Assembly: GCF_945859705.1 (NCBI RefSeq)
Contig: NC_079137.1
Coordinates: 70,206,277 to 70,270,276, forward strand
Source of the DNA: Episyrphus balteatus
Lineage: Eukaryota > Arthropoda > Insecta > Diptera > Syrphidae
Direction of reading: 5' to 3'
Length of the DNA: 64,000 bases
Shown: positions 34,572 to 48,060 of the stretch, piece after piece
Numbering within the stretch: the first letter of the stretch is position 1
How the letters are laid out: every line of letters begins with the position of its first letter
Position numbers and translations under genes: made by a program
Notes under the pieces: model-generated
What the model saw: only the letters and a program-made list of their open reading frames with translations
Told to the model about the DNA's origin: nothing
The model's database searches: none

Positions 34572-37500
34572 TGGGATAAGCAGAAATCTCCTTAATTTTT
34601 TCAGACTCCTCCCAAAAACTCAAAAGAACCAAACTTTAATTTCATCTTTTTCATTATTTTTTGAACTAGAAAGTTCTTTCTACTTGAATCTCTTAAAAAC
34701 AAAAATAAACAAACTAATAAAAAAGAAAAAAAACCCTCCCTTGTTGACTTAACCCAATCAACCAGAGATAATCCCAACCAGCTTAAATCCAACCACATGG
34801 AATTTCCAAATTAAATTAAGTCTGTCTTTATTTTTTCTAATTTCCCAAAAGTCGTCCAAAAAGAAAGAAAAAAAAAAGAAAAAGTTTCTTTTTTTTTTTG
34901 CACAAGTTAACTAAAATAACTTAATTTTAAGTCCTTTGTATCTCTTTATTTTCGTTATAGAACTTCACTTTACACCTCACCCTTATACATTTTTAACACT
35001 TCATTCCTTCTTCTACCTTATAGCACAACTTAACTCCAACATTATATTGGCCCCCCCCAAAAAAAAACTTTGAAGAACCATTGAAACAAAAGCGATTAAA
35101 TGTGTCGTAGGATGAAACACAAAAAAAATATCCTTTCTGTCTGGGTTCGGGCCTTTACCAATACCCCGTTTTTCGTGTGCTGCAACTAACTTGGTTAGAA
35201 AAATACTCTCAAGAATCGTTTTTCGTTGTCGTTGGTTGTCCTTTATTTTTTATTTTTTTTTTATATTTTACTCTTCAATTTTCAGTGTGTCGTCATTTGG
35301 TCGTAGCTGTGTGTATATTTTCTTGCTCATTTCACATGCCAATGCCAATGTCGACCGACCAACATGGGAAACATTTGGGCGGAAAAGATCATTAGGCTCA
35401 TATAGACAAGTTAAGTGGTTCTTAACGTCATATGGCTAATGTGATTCTATTCTAGGAAACTAAGGTAGACGATGACTACGACGACGATGAAAAGACATTC
35501 TCGTGGTTCTCCATATAAACGTTTGTAGAGTTGCGATTTTGTATGTTGAAGGGTTTAACCCTGGGAGCTATTTTGTACAGCAGGTGCATTTTTATATGGT
35601 TAGCCATTGTACCTTTAGGGCGTGCTAGGATTTTATTTTTATATTTTCTTTCGTTGTCGTCGTCATTTCCAATCTCTTCTTATGTGTCTATTTGTGACCT
35701 TTTTTTCAGCTAATATGGTTTAAATGTGTGTTCAAAATATAAAGGGTGAGAATTAAGTCTTATTTTTTTTTTTTTGGCTAAATCTGGTAAAAAATAAAAA
35801 AGACCAATCTAATTGCTCTTTAAATAGAAGATCTATACGAAAAAGGATAGAAGAAAATTGGAATACGAAATGAAAGAACATTGACATGGTTTTGAGGTAA
35901 GGTGGAAATTCCAAATGACATGTAAATTGATATTAAAATGCTGAAGAAATCAATAAGTTACTGTGACCATATTGGTTGTGAAAGAATTTTTGAATAAATG
36001 TTGAATAAGAAAATCAATTGAAAATAAGTTGTCGGTGGCTACAGACAATTATAGTCCTGCCAAATTTGGGTGAAAGGGTGCTTTCCTAGAGATATGAAAA
36101 TTCGTAAAAAATAATTTCATAGGTATCTGGCTTAAAAATAGTAGGTACATGATAAATTTTAAATTTGAAGTTTTATGTTAGTTCCTTGAGAGAAAATAAA
36201 GCTTTTTGACCAAAATTACTCATCCTGGCATTAAGGGGATATACAAATTGAATGATCAAAAAAATAATTTTCTGTTAAATTTAACGTTATAAAAAAGTTC
36301 AAACTTTCTTACTTTTTCGTTTAGCAATATAAAAGCTTGAAAATGATCGTTGAACAATATAATTAGTCCAGTGCATTTATAATTTGACCCAGCAGTTTGT
36401 AAAACCCCCAAATTTTTTTTGCTCATTCGATAGAGCATTGGCTGAATATCATTACCCTGATTTTTCGGATTTTAGTTTTTGTTGAATATCTCGATTTCTA
36501 TTTATCCTACATAAAAGTTGTTTACGAAAGAAAGGTAGGCAAATAAATTTCGCGTCTTTTATGTTAAAGACACTTTTTCGATATTCTGAATATTAAAAAA
36601 GTTACAAGTAAAAAAAACGAAAAAAATGACAATTTTCTGCTGCAAACATTTTAAAATGTTTGAAATTAAAAATTAATAATAACAGCTAAGTCAACATTCT
36701 AAGACTTTTTTGGCTTCAAGGTTTCCAAGGTATTTAAACAGGGTTGTTCAAAATTTGTTCCCATATAAAAGATGACACTTAAAAATAATGAAATAGGTTT
36801 TTAGGTAAAGTTAAGCCTTTCTATAAAAAAAAATAATTTTTGTTAGTTTAAAATTAAGTATTAATTAATATTCTAATTTTTAGGGTTACGGTATTTTAAG
36901 ATGCATGTCATCTAAATTATTTAATCATTTGTTTTTCATTATATGAGTTTTCCTTTGATTAACTTAAATATTAAATACCTACGTATGGATATTTAAATGA
37001 CATGTCTCCGTTATTTTGAAAAAAAAAAAAAAAAAAAAAATCACTAGAATCGTCTGAATTTTGTAAAAATTCGCGTTAGAAATTATATTTAAGTAGACTT
37101 TATATTAAAAACGTAAATTTTTTACCAAGACTGACAAAGGTTAGTATATTTATATATTTTTTATATTTAAAATTTACTTAGACTAGGTTTTTAAAGTATT
37201 TTTCTAAAAACATCTAAAAGCTTCTGAAATTTTAAAAATAAACATGATTTTTTTTTTTAATTTTCAGTATTAGCTTATCTTTCTTTCACTTAACTAATGC
37301 GCACCACCAATCAAATAAATTCAATTAATTAATAATTAGTAGTGGCTTGGTCCATTAAAATAGGTATAAAAATACAAATATTTCGATTTGAACTCCCGGA
37401 AGTATGCAATTTACATTTTTAAAAAATTTTTGAATATTTAAAAATTATAAAATAAATCGGTTTTCAATTCTGAGACTATTAGGAATATATTTCTTGCAAC

Positions 37501-39839
37501 AAAGTTTGAAGCAATTTTAGTGACCGTTTTAAAAATTATTGTTATTTTTTGGTATTTGTAATTAAAGTTGAATTGTTATTCAATTTTTTTTTTTTTTGGA
37601 AATCAAAAAGATCTGTTGTAAAAATATTTTTATTTTATTTTGAAAATTCGACCTATTGGTTGACTATCACCAGCTTAAAGTGAAAACCTTCTAAATATGC
37701 CTAAAATATGCCAAATGAGTTCAAAATTAAAGCTTTTAGATCTAATCAACTTTTCGCATTTCGAAAACGAATGATTTAATGCGCTTGAAAGGTTAACAGC
37801 TTAAAATTTAAACTCACCGAAAGTCTAATTTTTGCAAATGTGATTTCATCCATATTGATATGGGATTCTTCTTATCTAAAACAAAGCTGACCTTAAAATT
37901 CATAAAATTAAGTTATTAAGATATGAAGTTAAATATAAAAATGTATTCAAAAATCTCAGTTGCTTTTTTAATCTTCCTGAAAAATTTAAGATTAGCTACT
38001 ACACAAAAAATGTCCACACCTCCTTCTTCTGCGATCATAAATTCTTTCATTGACTCTGGAGTTTCAAAAAGTAATAAAAAAGTAAAACCTCACCACCAGA
38101 CACACATTAATACAAAATAACCATATCTTTTGAAATATACGAGTCCTACGTACATTTATAATTCTGCATTTGGATTTTTTTTCTCCCTTAAAAACACAAA
38201 AATTATATTCTCTTAAATTTTATGTTTATTATATCCAATTCGGTGGTTTGGTTTTTTTTTTTTAATGCATCCCACCTTTATGCCACTGCAAAAAAAAAGA
38301 ATCATTTTATGTGGTAACAACTTTTTTTAAAGGTACAACCAGAGAGAATATCAAAACCCTCAAACGACCTATTTGCGCATAAAGTAGTAGTATAGAAGGC
38401 AGCTATGGCGGGCGGCGGCACAATCACAAACATTAAAACTGAAGCCGACAATTTCGCATAAATAAAATTTTCAACGATTTTTACTCGCACACAGGATCTA
38501 CACATATAAACTCATATATAGGCACTATGCCAGGTGGAAAGGTATTATGGTTTTATAATATAATTTTATAGCATGACGCATATATACGAGATACCGTCAT
38601 CGTCATCTACATTAGATTAGGTTTATTGTGCAATTTCTAGACATTTCATGTTGTGGTGGATGGTGGCTAACAGCACAACAATGGTTCACTTCTGTATGAG
38701 TTGTAAAATTAATTTACAAGTGCACTAAAGTGCTTCAAAGGACTAAAATAAAAAAAACCAAATTTAGAGCCACCCCAATGTAATTTTATTTATTACACTG
38801 CAATGGCCTTAAATTGAAGAGTATCAAAAATTGGGGGAGACACACACACAGAACAAAAACCAAATAAAATTCCTAATCCTTGACGACGACAGGGAGACGT
38901 CCTTTTATATCCTTCAAAAAATCACACAAAAAAACAACGTCAAAACAGTATTATTGCCAAAGGCATTTCCTTCTCCAATTGATGATTGCCCAACAGAATA
39001 GAATGAAATTAATTTCCCAACAAAACAAAAAAAAAATTGTAATTAGATACATTTTTGAGTAAGAAGACAATAAAGTAGATAAAAATCCATAGGCAAAAAT
39101 GCAAAAGCAAAACCAAACAACTGGAAACCGTTAAAGCAGGAAGTCAAGTCAAGTAAAAAAAAAGGATGAGATTTATACGAATTTCGAATTTCATTCACGA
39201 AAAACTGATACAAGAGATAAAGTGACTTTATTAGGCTTTTTTTCGATGCAAAAAAATAAAGACAGAGGGCGAACGTAGTAGAGTAGTATAGTAAATGTTT
39301 TTAAATTCATAACATGCTTTGACATTTTTGTCCCAATGTGCTGCTCTGTTTTTGATATGTCAGGACCTCTTGTACACACATCTCTTCTATTCTATATTTT
39401 ATAAATAGATGAAATAAGAGAGTAGGAGAGTGAGAAGTTGATAGTATAATAGAGAATCTGGTCACGAGCATGAAGAAGTATCACTGTCATGAACATCGAA
39501 ACAAGACGACAATGTGACGGCTGAGTGGATTTTATTTTGATTTGCTTTTTTAAGATGAACGATTTACCACCATTTAGTTGCAAAAGGGGGGAAGGATAGA
39601 TAGATAATACACTCTTAACTTGAAATTTTGTCAAAATTTGGTGAATAAACCAGGAAAAACCAGTGAATTTATTAAAGTACAGTGAGTCAACATCGAAAAA
39701 TTATCCATATTAGTCACTTAAAAGCCATCGCTCGAGTAGTGTTTCTCATTTCTTCACCGCATTAGAGAAAAATCACTCCACAAAATAACACAAGTTTAAT
39801 TATTTTGTTTGACAAGATTAAAGCATTACATATTGACTT
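34572..39839. other. Intronic sequence, no gene seen
   Basis: AT-rich DNA with decayed-looking stretches (for example TCTCGATTTCTATTTATCC near 36488, similar in tone to the dispersed repeats). A C-run lies at about 35050-35058, an A-run at 37020-37040, and a small GC island GGCGGGCGGCGGCAC at about 38407-38421. The stretch 34920-35740 is more mixed in composition. No splice-bounded coding segment was recognised. Confidence 0.5.
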
Positions 39840-39884
39840 GAATTTTCATTAGATCCACATACTTCAATGCTGGTTTTGTGCACT

Positions 39885-42620
39885 ATAAAATATTGTGGAA
39901 CGTAAAATTTCATTTTATGACTATAAAAAAATGTGGAACGTAATATTTCAGTTTAAACGGCTCTTGTTTTAGGCCCAACTAATGATTTTGTGGAATGAAT
40001 TCAATTTAAAGATCTACGTTCCTGCCTATTCATTTTGTGGAGCAAAACATATATTTCTTTTTTAAATCCACAAACTAAGGTTTTGGTCTAATAAATTAGA
40101 ACGTGTTGTGGAATGTGTCTGGACAATGCCTTACTAAGAATTTTGCTTAATAATTTCATTTTTATTCTTTAGAAAAATAAAAGCAATGGGTTCCACATTA
40201 CGTGATTTAGATAGTTTTGTCATTTTTTTTGGAAATTAAGCTTATAAATAATTTTATTAGGTTTTCGACTCCAATGAAGTTTATTGTAGAAAAATAATTT
40301 GTCTTAGAATGATAGATATCCATTGTGGAACGCATTATTACCAACTTAAAGTACTTTAAAATTGTCAAACGAACAAATTAAACTGCGAATAGAAGCTTTA
40401 GATTGTTACCGAAACGATCTTGTTTCAATATTCGTCATTCGTTTTGACTAAGTACTGCAAATTTGCTTTAGGGCACATAAAAAAAACTCACATTCATTTG
40501 AGAACTAAATTAAATTCGTAAAAAGGGATAGTGGAATGTAAAGTTAAACTTACTACGAAACCGTTTTATTTCTATTTTTGTATTGAAACTAAGAATTTAG
40601 CTGATTTTTCATTTTCTAAAAATAATAAAATAAAAGCATTCCACAATAACTTATGCCAAACTGCCAGAATTTAGAACTAGTAAGAAAAAATGTTTTTTTA
40701 GAATGTTACAAATATTCTAAAACGAACTAAAGTGCAAGGCAAGGTCTTAAGCGTTCAACATAAAACATATCTGGTATATTTTGTTTTCATTAAATCAAAT
40801 GACTGAATCTGACCCAAGGCAGTTCAAGAACATTTAAAACTCTTCAAGCAAAGCTCATTAATTGAAAAAAGAAGCTGTGGAATGTATTGCTCAAAATTAA
40901 AGCAAGCGGTTTTGGATGAATATTAAATTTCCAAACCAGTACTAGGCTTAGGTGAAATAGTGTTTCATAATCGGAAACATTATAGAATGTCACATTTTTT
41001 AGCCTCAAAAAAAAAAGTCTGTTGATTTTAGAAATTAAAGTAAGTATTTTCTGACTTCTAAGTTGTGGAAAAGTCAATTTTTCCATCCAAACACAACTTA
41101 ATATTAATGATTAACGAAAACTGTTTCGTGAACAAACAAATACAAACAAAAGAATAATCATGATGAATAAAATAGAGCTTTTATTTCCAGGTCCTTTTTG
41201 CCCTAATTTCTTCGAAAATTGTCAACATTTAAATGAATCCTGTTTTTTTTTTCTTTTCTATTTGTGTAAGTAAACACAAAAAACATTTAAAAACCTTTTA
41301 AAAATCTACTTTTAATGTTGTCTTAAGCAACCAACCATAAGAAAACACAGGAACAAAAAAATCAACAAATTCGTCCTTAATATACTTCTATACTCTACTC
41401 ATACTGTTTTTCCACCTAGAAAAAGGAAGGTGACATATGATGGATGATATGTTTGCATTTCTAAAATTAATACCAATTCCTTTTAATGGATTAAATTGAA
41501 GAAAAAACACATACAAACAAGAATTACTTTTTTTTGTTGATTTCCAATATTCACGCATTCATCTGAGAAATAGATATTCAACCAACCTTATCCAATACTC
41601 CAAATACTCTCTCTGTCTCTCTTATTTTTTTTTCTTTTCTCCAAGATCTATCTACCCATGTTGTATATGGTATTATTTTCTTGCCTTATTTAATGGATAA
41701 GTATTGGGAGGAAGAAATCAATTTACCATAATGTGATAGGTACATAGTCTTTGGTATAAAAATGTACAATGGAAAGTAGTCTTTTTTTCCAGTTGACGTA
41801 ACTATTGATTGATTAATCTGATAGACGATAATGTTTTCTTAACTACACCACACACTGTAAGGATACAAGATGGTGTTTGAACAATAGAAATAGTTTCGGC
41901 AGCTATCAAATGGTTCAGTTGGTTTTGGAAAAAGTTTATTTTTTGTTGCTGTCAGAAGGTAATTCTTTGAAGAAAACGATTGGAAAGTTTGTTGCTTAGG
42001 AAGTGGAAGGAGTTTCGAAACAGGAGTTTTTTGAGGATTAGTTTGCGTTGAAATTTAACAACAACTTTTAAGTCTTGTTGCTAAAAGTATTAACTATCAA
42101 ATGGAGGTTTAAAAGTTAAAGAATCTTTAGAGGAATTTGAATACGTTCCATTCAATGTTCCACATTTGAGTAATTATTGTAAAATTTTTGATAATATTTT
42201 GAATTAAAGGAGTTTCGAAACAGGAGTTTATGAAGGTTTAGTTTGTGTTGAAATTTGACAACAACTATTAAGTCTTATTGTCAAAAATATGAACTATCAA
42301 ATTGAGGTTTAACAGTTAAAGAATCTTCAGAGGAATTTGAATACATTCCACTCAAAGTTCCACATTAGAAAAATTAGTAAAATTTTTGAAAATAAAAGTA
42401 ACAGCATGTTAAAATGAGAAGGGTCCTTTAACAAATAGTAGTTTATTTTAAAATTGTGGAACTTATTCCCGACAAATAGATTCCACAACCATTTTCATGC
42501 TTTGTTTTCGAGAAAATTTTATTTTTTTGGCGGCCGATTATCAGTAAAAATACTGAAAAAATAGTTAACACTTTGACTTCTATCATTCAATTGATATTTT
42601 AATGAGAAAGAAGTTGTGGA
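39885..42620. repeat. TGTGGAA(T/C)GTA keyword cluster
   Basis: TGTGGAA(C/T)G or its complement recurs at irregular intervals of about 40-250 bp. Clear copies are near 39894, 39932, 39991, 40112, 40324, 40533, 40629 (inverted), 40876, 42146 and 42346 (inverted), 42457 and 42613. It is often followed by TAA or TAT, and spacers hardly align. GGAATGT is also the core of TEAD/Scalloped sites, so a homotypic binding cluster is an alternative to an old satellite. Confidence 0.5.
42009..42400 (+). repeat. 200-bp tandem duplication
   Basis: GGAGTTTCGAAACAGGAGTT starts at 42009 and again at 42209, exactly 200 bp apart. The following 185 bases are collinear, including AATTT(A/G)ACAACAACT, AACTATCAAAT, GTTAAAGAATCTT(T/C)AG, AGGAATTTGAATAC(G/A)TTCC and GTTCCACATT, with few indels. 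It is a younger duplication inside the TGTGGAA cluster. Confidence 0.9.
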
Positions 42621-44639
42621 ATCTAAATTTTGAAAACAAATTTTTTATTTAATTTTATTGATCAAGTTCTTAAAATGAAATTAACGGAAAGTTTTGGAGT
42701 TCTTAAAACCGAAGAGCCTCAGGTTCAAATGTGCAAAGTTTGACGCCTTCAAACACTAACTAAGTACCAAAGAATCTATCGCTGCCAACTTCATTTGCAT
42801 TTACTTCTCCTTCCAATTGCCTATTCAATTCTCATTGGAGTAAGAAATCTTTCAATATTAATTAATATTTAAGTCAAAACTTTGTTGTAGCCAAACGACG
42901 TTTATATTTCGAACGATACCAGTGGATAAAGAGAATGAGAGAATAAAGGCAAAATATTTTTGACAGTAATTAACCGACAGTAAAATAAAGCAAACGAAGA
43001 CTTCCGCCATTTCTCTACTGCTGCTGAATTGCTTCTCTCTTTTCACTATAGAAATTCTATGTATTGCGTGTTTCTTTAAAAAGTACCTACATACAACCAA
43101 GCCAAAAACCCCAGTCATACTTCAAGTTAAAATAGATTAACCACCCTCCATTAGAGCCGCAAGACCACAAAATAAATTATCATTTTAACCGAGCTTCAAG
43201 AAAAACACTTTTATACTTTTTGAGTAGTAGAAAGAGAGATAGAAGAAGAAAGATATTGTATAATATGGCATATCCTTAAGATATAAATGTATCTACATTG
43301 AAAGTTTAGCTTCTATTTCACAGACAAATCTGAACTTTACCCTCTAGACAGTAAATTGCTTACTTTTTATCCCAGAATACAATATAGAAATATTAAGCAT
43401 CCTTCTTCTTATCCTCTCTCTTTCTCTGTTATCCTCTTGAATCTTATAGGAAAATTTGTATACACCATTTAAAAGGACCCATAGGTATTGCAAATAATTT
43501 TCAAGTTTTACCTAAAACTTCTCTCCTGACTTATACAACTTGTTCTTGTTCTTCTTCGTTGGTTTTTTGGGCCACCAACGAACCAGAGTATCAAAAAATA
43601 TAAGCAACATTGTTGAAAGGTATAACTCTGGTACTGCGTATAGAAGTAGTTAGTATATAACCTATCAAGGATTAAAGAGAGAAACATTGCTCTGGCGCTG
43701 CTGAGCTGGCCTACTTTACCGCACTCTCAGTTTCACAGGCATAGTCTTTTTCCAAAGTCGAAGTCAGAGTGTATACGGAAGATGCCGCAAAGCAGCGCAA
43801 AAATGTTTATGAATCCCTGGAGGGATATTGTTGAAATGAAATTTGATTAGCAGGCTTTATATAAGAGGCATACTAATCCATCTTAACCATTTTCTTTTTT
43901 GTGTTTGGTAACCATGGTTTTTGGTGGGGTTACACGATGCTTCAGTCTTCTACTTTTTTTATTTTGTTCTATAGCCTCCTTCCTTGCTTTAAGGATCAGA
44001 AATCATTATTTGGGCATTTGGGTGCTTTTTTTTGTTGTTGTTTCTTTTGCTTTTTTGAATTGAGGGCAGTATGGTGTGGTCCCGAGTGATGATGGTGGCA
44101 GTGTGGTGGTAATTCATCATTTTACTCTTGAGTTGAAAGAAAAAGTTTTTTTGTTTTGTTTTATTTTTTGGATTTTCTTTTTTTTTTTTCTTGTGTTTTC
44201 TAATTTTCTGCTGAAACACAGAACACACCTTCTGTGTGTATTTTGGGAAAACTCTACTTGGCAAAATGTATCCTAAAGGTATCTTTTATTTTAATGGGGC
44301 AGAAGGTATATGCTGGGGAGGTATATATTTAATTGAATACTGGCAGTTTTTCTTGTTAGCCACTATGGCATTTTTTTTTTAATGGATGACTTGAGCCCTT
44401 GAATTTCAGAGAAATGTCTTTATGTTTGTTTTGTGTTCCCTCAGGGTTTTTTTGTTTTTATCGGAGGAATAATTAAAAATATTAAATAGATTTATAATTT
44501 TTTACTGCCTTTTTTTTAATATATCTGTAAATTTTTATTTACAAGACTAGAAATAAATTATTTTAAGAATAAATTTTATTGAACAAAAAGTTAAATAACT
44601 GCGTTAAATTGAAGTTTTAGCAAATGATAGAAAATAAAA
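42621..44639. other. Intronic sequence, no gene seen
   Basis: Mixed AT-rich DNA. Segment 43540-43870 is more complex (CTGGCGCTGCTGAGCTGGCC at about 43692) but has no coding or motif support. The cysteine- and phenylalanine-rich open frame at 43901-44089 is low-complexity. Confidence 0.5.
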
Positions 44640-44644
44640 TATAA

Positions 44645-45345
44645 TCATGTTCCATACTATTTTTCACGTGGAACTGAAGTATAGTAAACGAATTTCCACA
44701 AAAAATACAATAATCATGGAAAATGTTTGAATACAAATTTTAAACCCTTATTATTATCTGTTTTTAAGTTTCTAATTTTTAAGTTTTCTTCCGGTCGTAC
44801 GTAAAGAATGTGAGATGGCTTCTTTAACATTGTGGAACGTATTCATCTTTCATTTCACAAAGGGTGAGTTTAAGACTTTATTTTGAAAATTTTTAGAAAA
44901 ATTGAAACTAGCGTACGCTGAGCCAGGGCCCCGGAGCAAAACGAATTTTTTGTTCTCTTAATCAAATGAGATAATAGAAGCAAGGTAAGTTCTATTAATA
45001 ACTGAAACCCAAAAGTTTCTTCAAGGTCTGGTTGCTGAGATATTTGCAACCAAACATACATATTTTTGTCATTCCGAGGCCGATATTTTCTGACCAAAGT
45101 CTCGAAAACGGTTTTGTATTAAAGATATGACTTTCCTGTGCATTTAGGAAAAAAAAAAAATTTTTTAAAGATTTTCGAAAAACTCCAAGGGATACCACTT
45201 GTCGAAAAAAATACATTTTAAAAAATTACCTCCGAATTAATTGAGGGAGACATAAAAAGAAAGGTCTCTTTAAGCTCTATTTATAACTGAAAACCAAAAG
45301 TTTCTTGGAGGTCTGATTCCTGAGATATTATATCCAAATAAACAA
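44645..45345. repeat. TGTGGAAC second cluster followed by a ~290-bp tandem duplication
   Basis: GTTCCATAC, CACGTGGAACTG and TTGTGGAACGTATTCAT words (44650-44845) extend the 40-kb keyword family. After them, ATAACTGAAA(C/A)CCAAAAGTTTCTT with GGTCTG(G/A)TT and CTGAGATATT occurs at about 44998 and again at 45284. These form a duplicated unit of roughly 290 bp. Confidence 0.6.
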
Positions 45346-48060
45346 ATATTGTTTATAATATGAGTTATACATATTCCTATTTTTATATTATGTATATTTT
45401 AATTGATGGAGTTAGTTCGTAGCGTCCATAAGACGGTCACTTATCCAAAAAATTGCTAATTCCTGTAGAGAACAACAATACTTACAAATTGTTTTTATTA
45501 TTTTTTTAAATTTAAATTTTAATTATAATTATAGTTAATTATAATTATGGTTAGACAGTACAAAAATCAAATATTTTTAAACACCAACAAAAATTAATAT
45601 TTTGTTACACAAAAATTGAAACAAAACTTACATTGAACATATAATAATATATTTCACAGTTTTGTTAAAAAAAAATTTGTATTAAAAAAAAAAACCACAA
45701 AACATTTATCACATCAAACATTCCAATTAGGACAAAAAATTTTGTTTTTTTTTTATTTAAGCTGATTTTTATTTTTATTTATAAAAAAAATCAAAAAAAC
45801 AATCATTCCACCCAAAAAGTAAAATGAAATCTTATCAAAATCTTCAATTTTGAAAAAATAAATAAAAAACAAAACGACATTTTCACAACAAGAAGACACT
45901 GGAATTTGAAACCACACTAAAAAAAAAAAACATTTCAAATCCAAGGGGGGATGTGATATATCCTTTTTCAAGTTTTTTTTTCTGAAATATTCCAATTAAA
46001 TGTATTTTTTCTAAGAATTTTGTTTTCAAATTTTGAAGATATCACATTGAAACCCATGGAAACCTTTGAAACACTACCAAACAAAAACAAATTTCCACAA
46101 AACGTTTTCAACTACAATTTTTTTGTTTTTTTGTTTAATTTTAAATTCTTACTTAGAAACTTTTGATACCGCGCTCCTTTTTGTTTACATAGATTGTTTT
46201 TTGGGGATCTTAATGTTTATTTTGTTAATTAAATTTATGTGTAAAACGTTGAAGAAGAAATAAAATGTCTAAGGATAATGATGATGTGTTTTCTCCCTGT
46301 ATTTTTTTTTTTTTTTAAATTGTATTTAAAATGAATCCGATTTCTGTTTTTTAAAGTTTGTTTAATTTGCCTCAGGCATTGATGCCATTTTTTGTGTGTA
46401 TCTTTGTTTGTTTGTGTTGTTGGTCGAAGTTTGCTTTATATAACCAGCACATATACACGCTGTTGAGGAACTTTTTTACTATTTTTTTTTTTTTTTTTGT
46501 ATAAAATAATTTATTTTTTATGTTTTAAGTTGCTACTATTAATTTTGATTTTTTTTACTCCAATTTTATTTTTGTATCTACATTATATGCATATGTGTGT
46601 ATATATAGTTTTTTTTTTCTACATAAATAGTTTATAATTTAATTTTTCTATAGCAGTTTGTATTTTTTTTTATATTATTTTTTAATTAAAATTTAGCTCA
46701 TCTTACGTCAGGCACAAACTGGATACAGAACTAAGCATCAAAGAAACGAAAATTAATTACGAATGGCTTTGTGTCCTTTTTTGCTATTGAGTAGTAGTGT
46801 GCATTTTTGTTGGCTCGTTTGTTTTGTTTTATTTTATTTTTTTTTTTTTTGTATATCTATTTAAGGAGATTTAGTGTTTCTTTTCCCCTTGATCCTTGAA
46901 GATGTATTTTTTGTTTTAGACAATCGGATTGATGAAGATCTCTTCAAGTAGTTAAATGGTAATCTCTTCTTCTTTTTCGTTTAATGAACTTTATCCACTT
47001 TAATTGCTGCTTGTAGAAAGAGATATTTGGTTGTTGTTGCTGTTGTTGTTTTTGTATTTTTCTTTTGGTATTTCGAAACCAAAATAAGAGATTATTTTTT
47101 GTTTTGTTGAACTTTTTGGATTTTTATTTAAACGTTTAGCTGGATACTATGGTACTCTATCGATTTGATGGACGTTTTTTTTTTTTTATTTTATTTTTTC
47201 GCTTTTCTTTAAGTTTTATTTTATTTTATATATTTTATTTATATATTTTCTTTTAATTGATGTAGTATATACTCTTTTTTTGTTCGATTCCATTCACTCA
47301 GATCTCCATGGAAGTCTCGAGATGGCGATACTTCATCATCAACGACCTCATGGTTAATTGAATTTCTGTAATGGATTGTTATTTGTTTTTTTATTTTATA
47401 TAAAAAAAGAATTTATTTATTTATATTTTTATAAAAAAAAAATTATCAAAAAAAAAACATATTAGTTTTTTATTTATTAAAAATGTAAAAACAACAAAAA
47501 TTGTTCAAAAAAGACATTTATATAATAAGGAACTATATAATATGCTTTTATTTTTTTTTTTTTTTATTTTTCACAAAATATTTAATAATTAATTATAAAT
47601 AGTAAATAACATAACAATCCGAAAAAAAAAAATTTCCAAATATATATTTAGTTTTTTTTTTTTGGTTTGGTTTGTATAAAATTCTGATTTTTTAGAATAA
47701 TATACGAATTTTGTCTTTTTCACTTCACAAATATACTTGCCAATTTATTTGTTTTTTTGTTTTAATAATTTTTTGTTTTTTAATCCAGATAGTTTTTTTT
47801 TTTTAAATCGCCAATTGATTGATATTTTTTTGAATTTTGATTTTTTTTGTAAATATATATTTTTTCAATTTTTACTTTTTTTTTTTTACAAACAACATCG
47901 ACAACAGCACCATAGTAAACAACATCAAATATTTTTTTGTTTTTTTTTTTTACTTTTTTTTTTATTTATTTAAATTGCACTTTTTTTTTTGTTTTGAAGA
48001 CTTTTTTATCTAAATTAAATGTTAATGGATTTTTTTTAATTGTTCGTGTGGAGATTATAT
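45346..48060. other. Extremely T-rich (plus strand) intronic tract with two short complex islands
   Basis: Poly-T and TTTTATTTTA stretches dominate from 46290 to 48000. Two small unique islands stand out: about 46695-46780 (a 24-nt microexon-like segment on the minus strand) and 47290-47370 (open frames on both strands with acceptor-like AGs). Neither has family support; both are discussed as findings. Confidence 0.5.
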
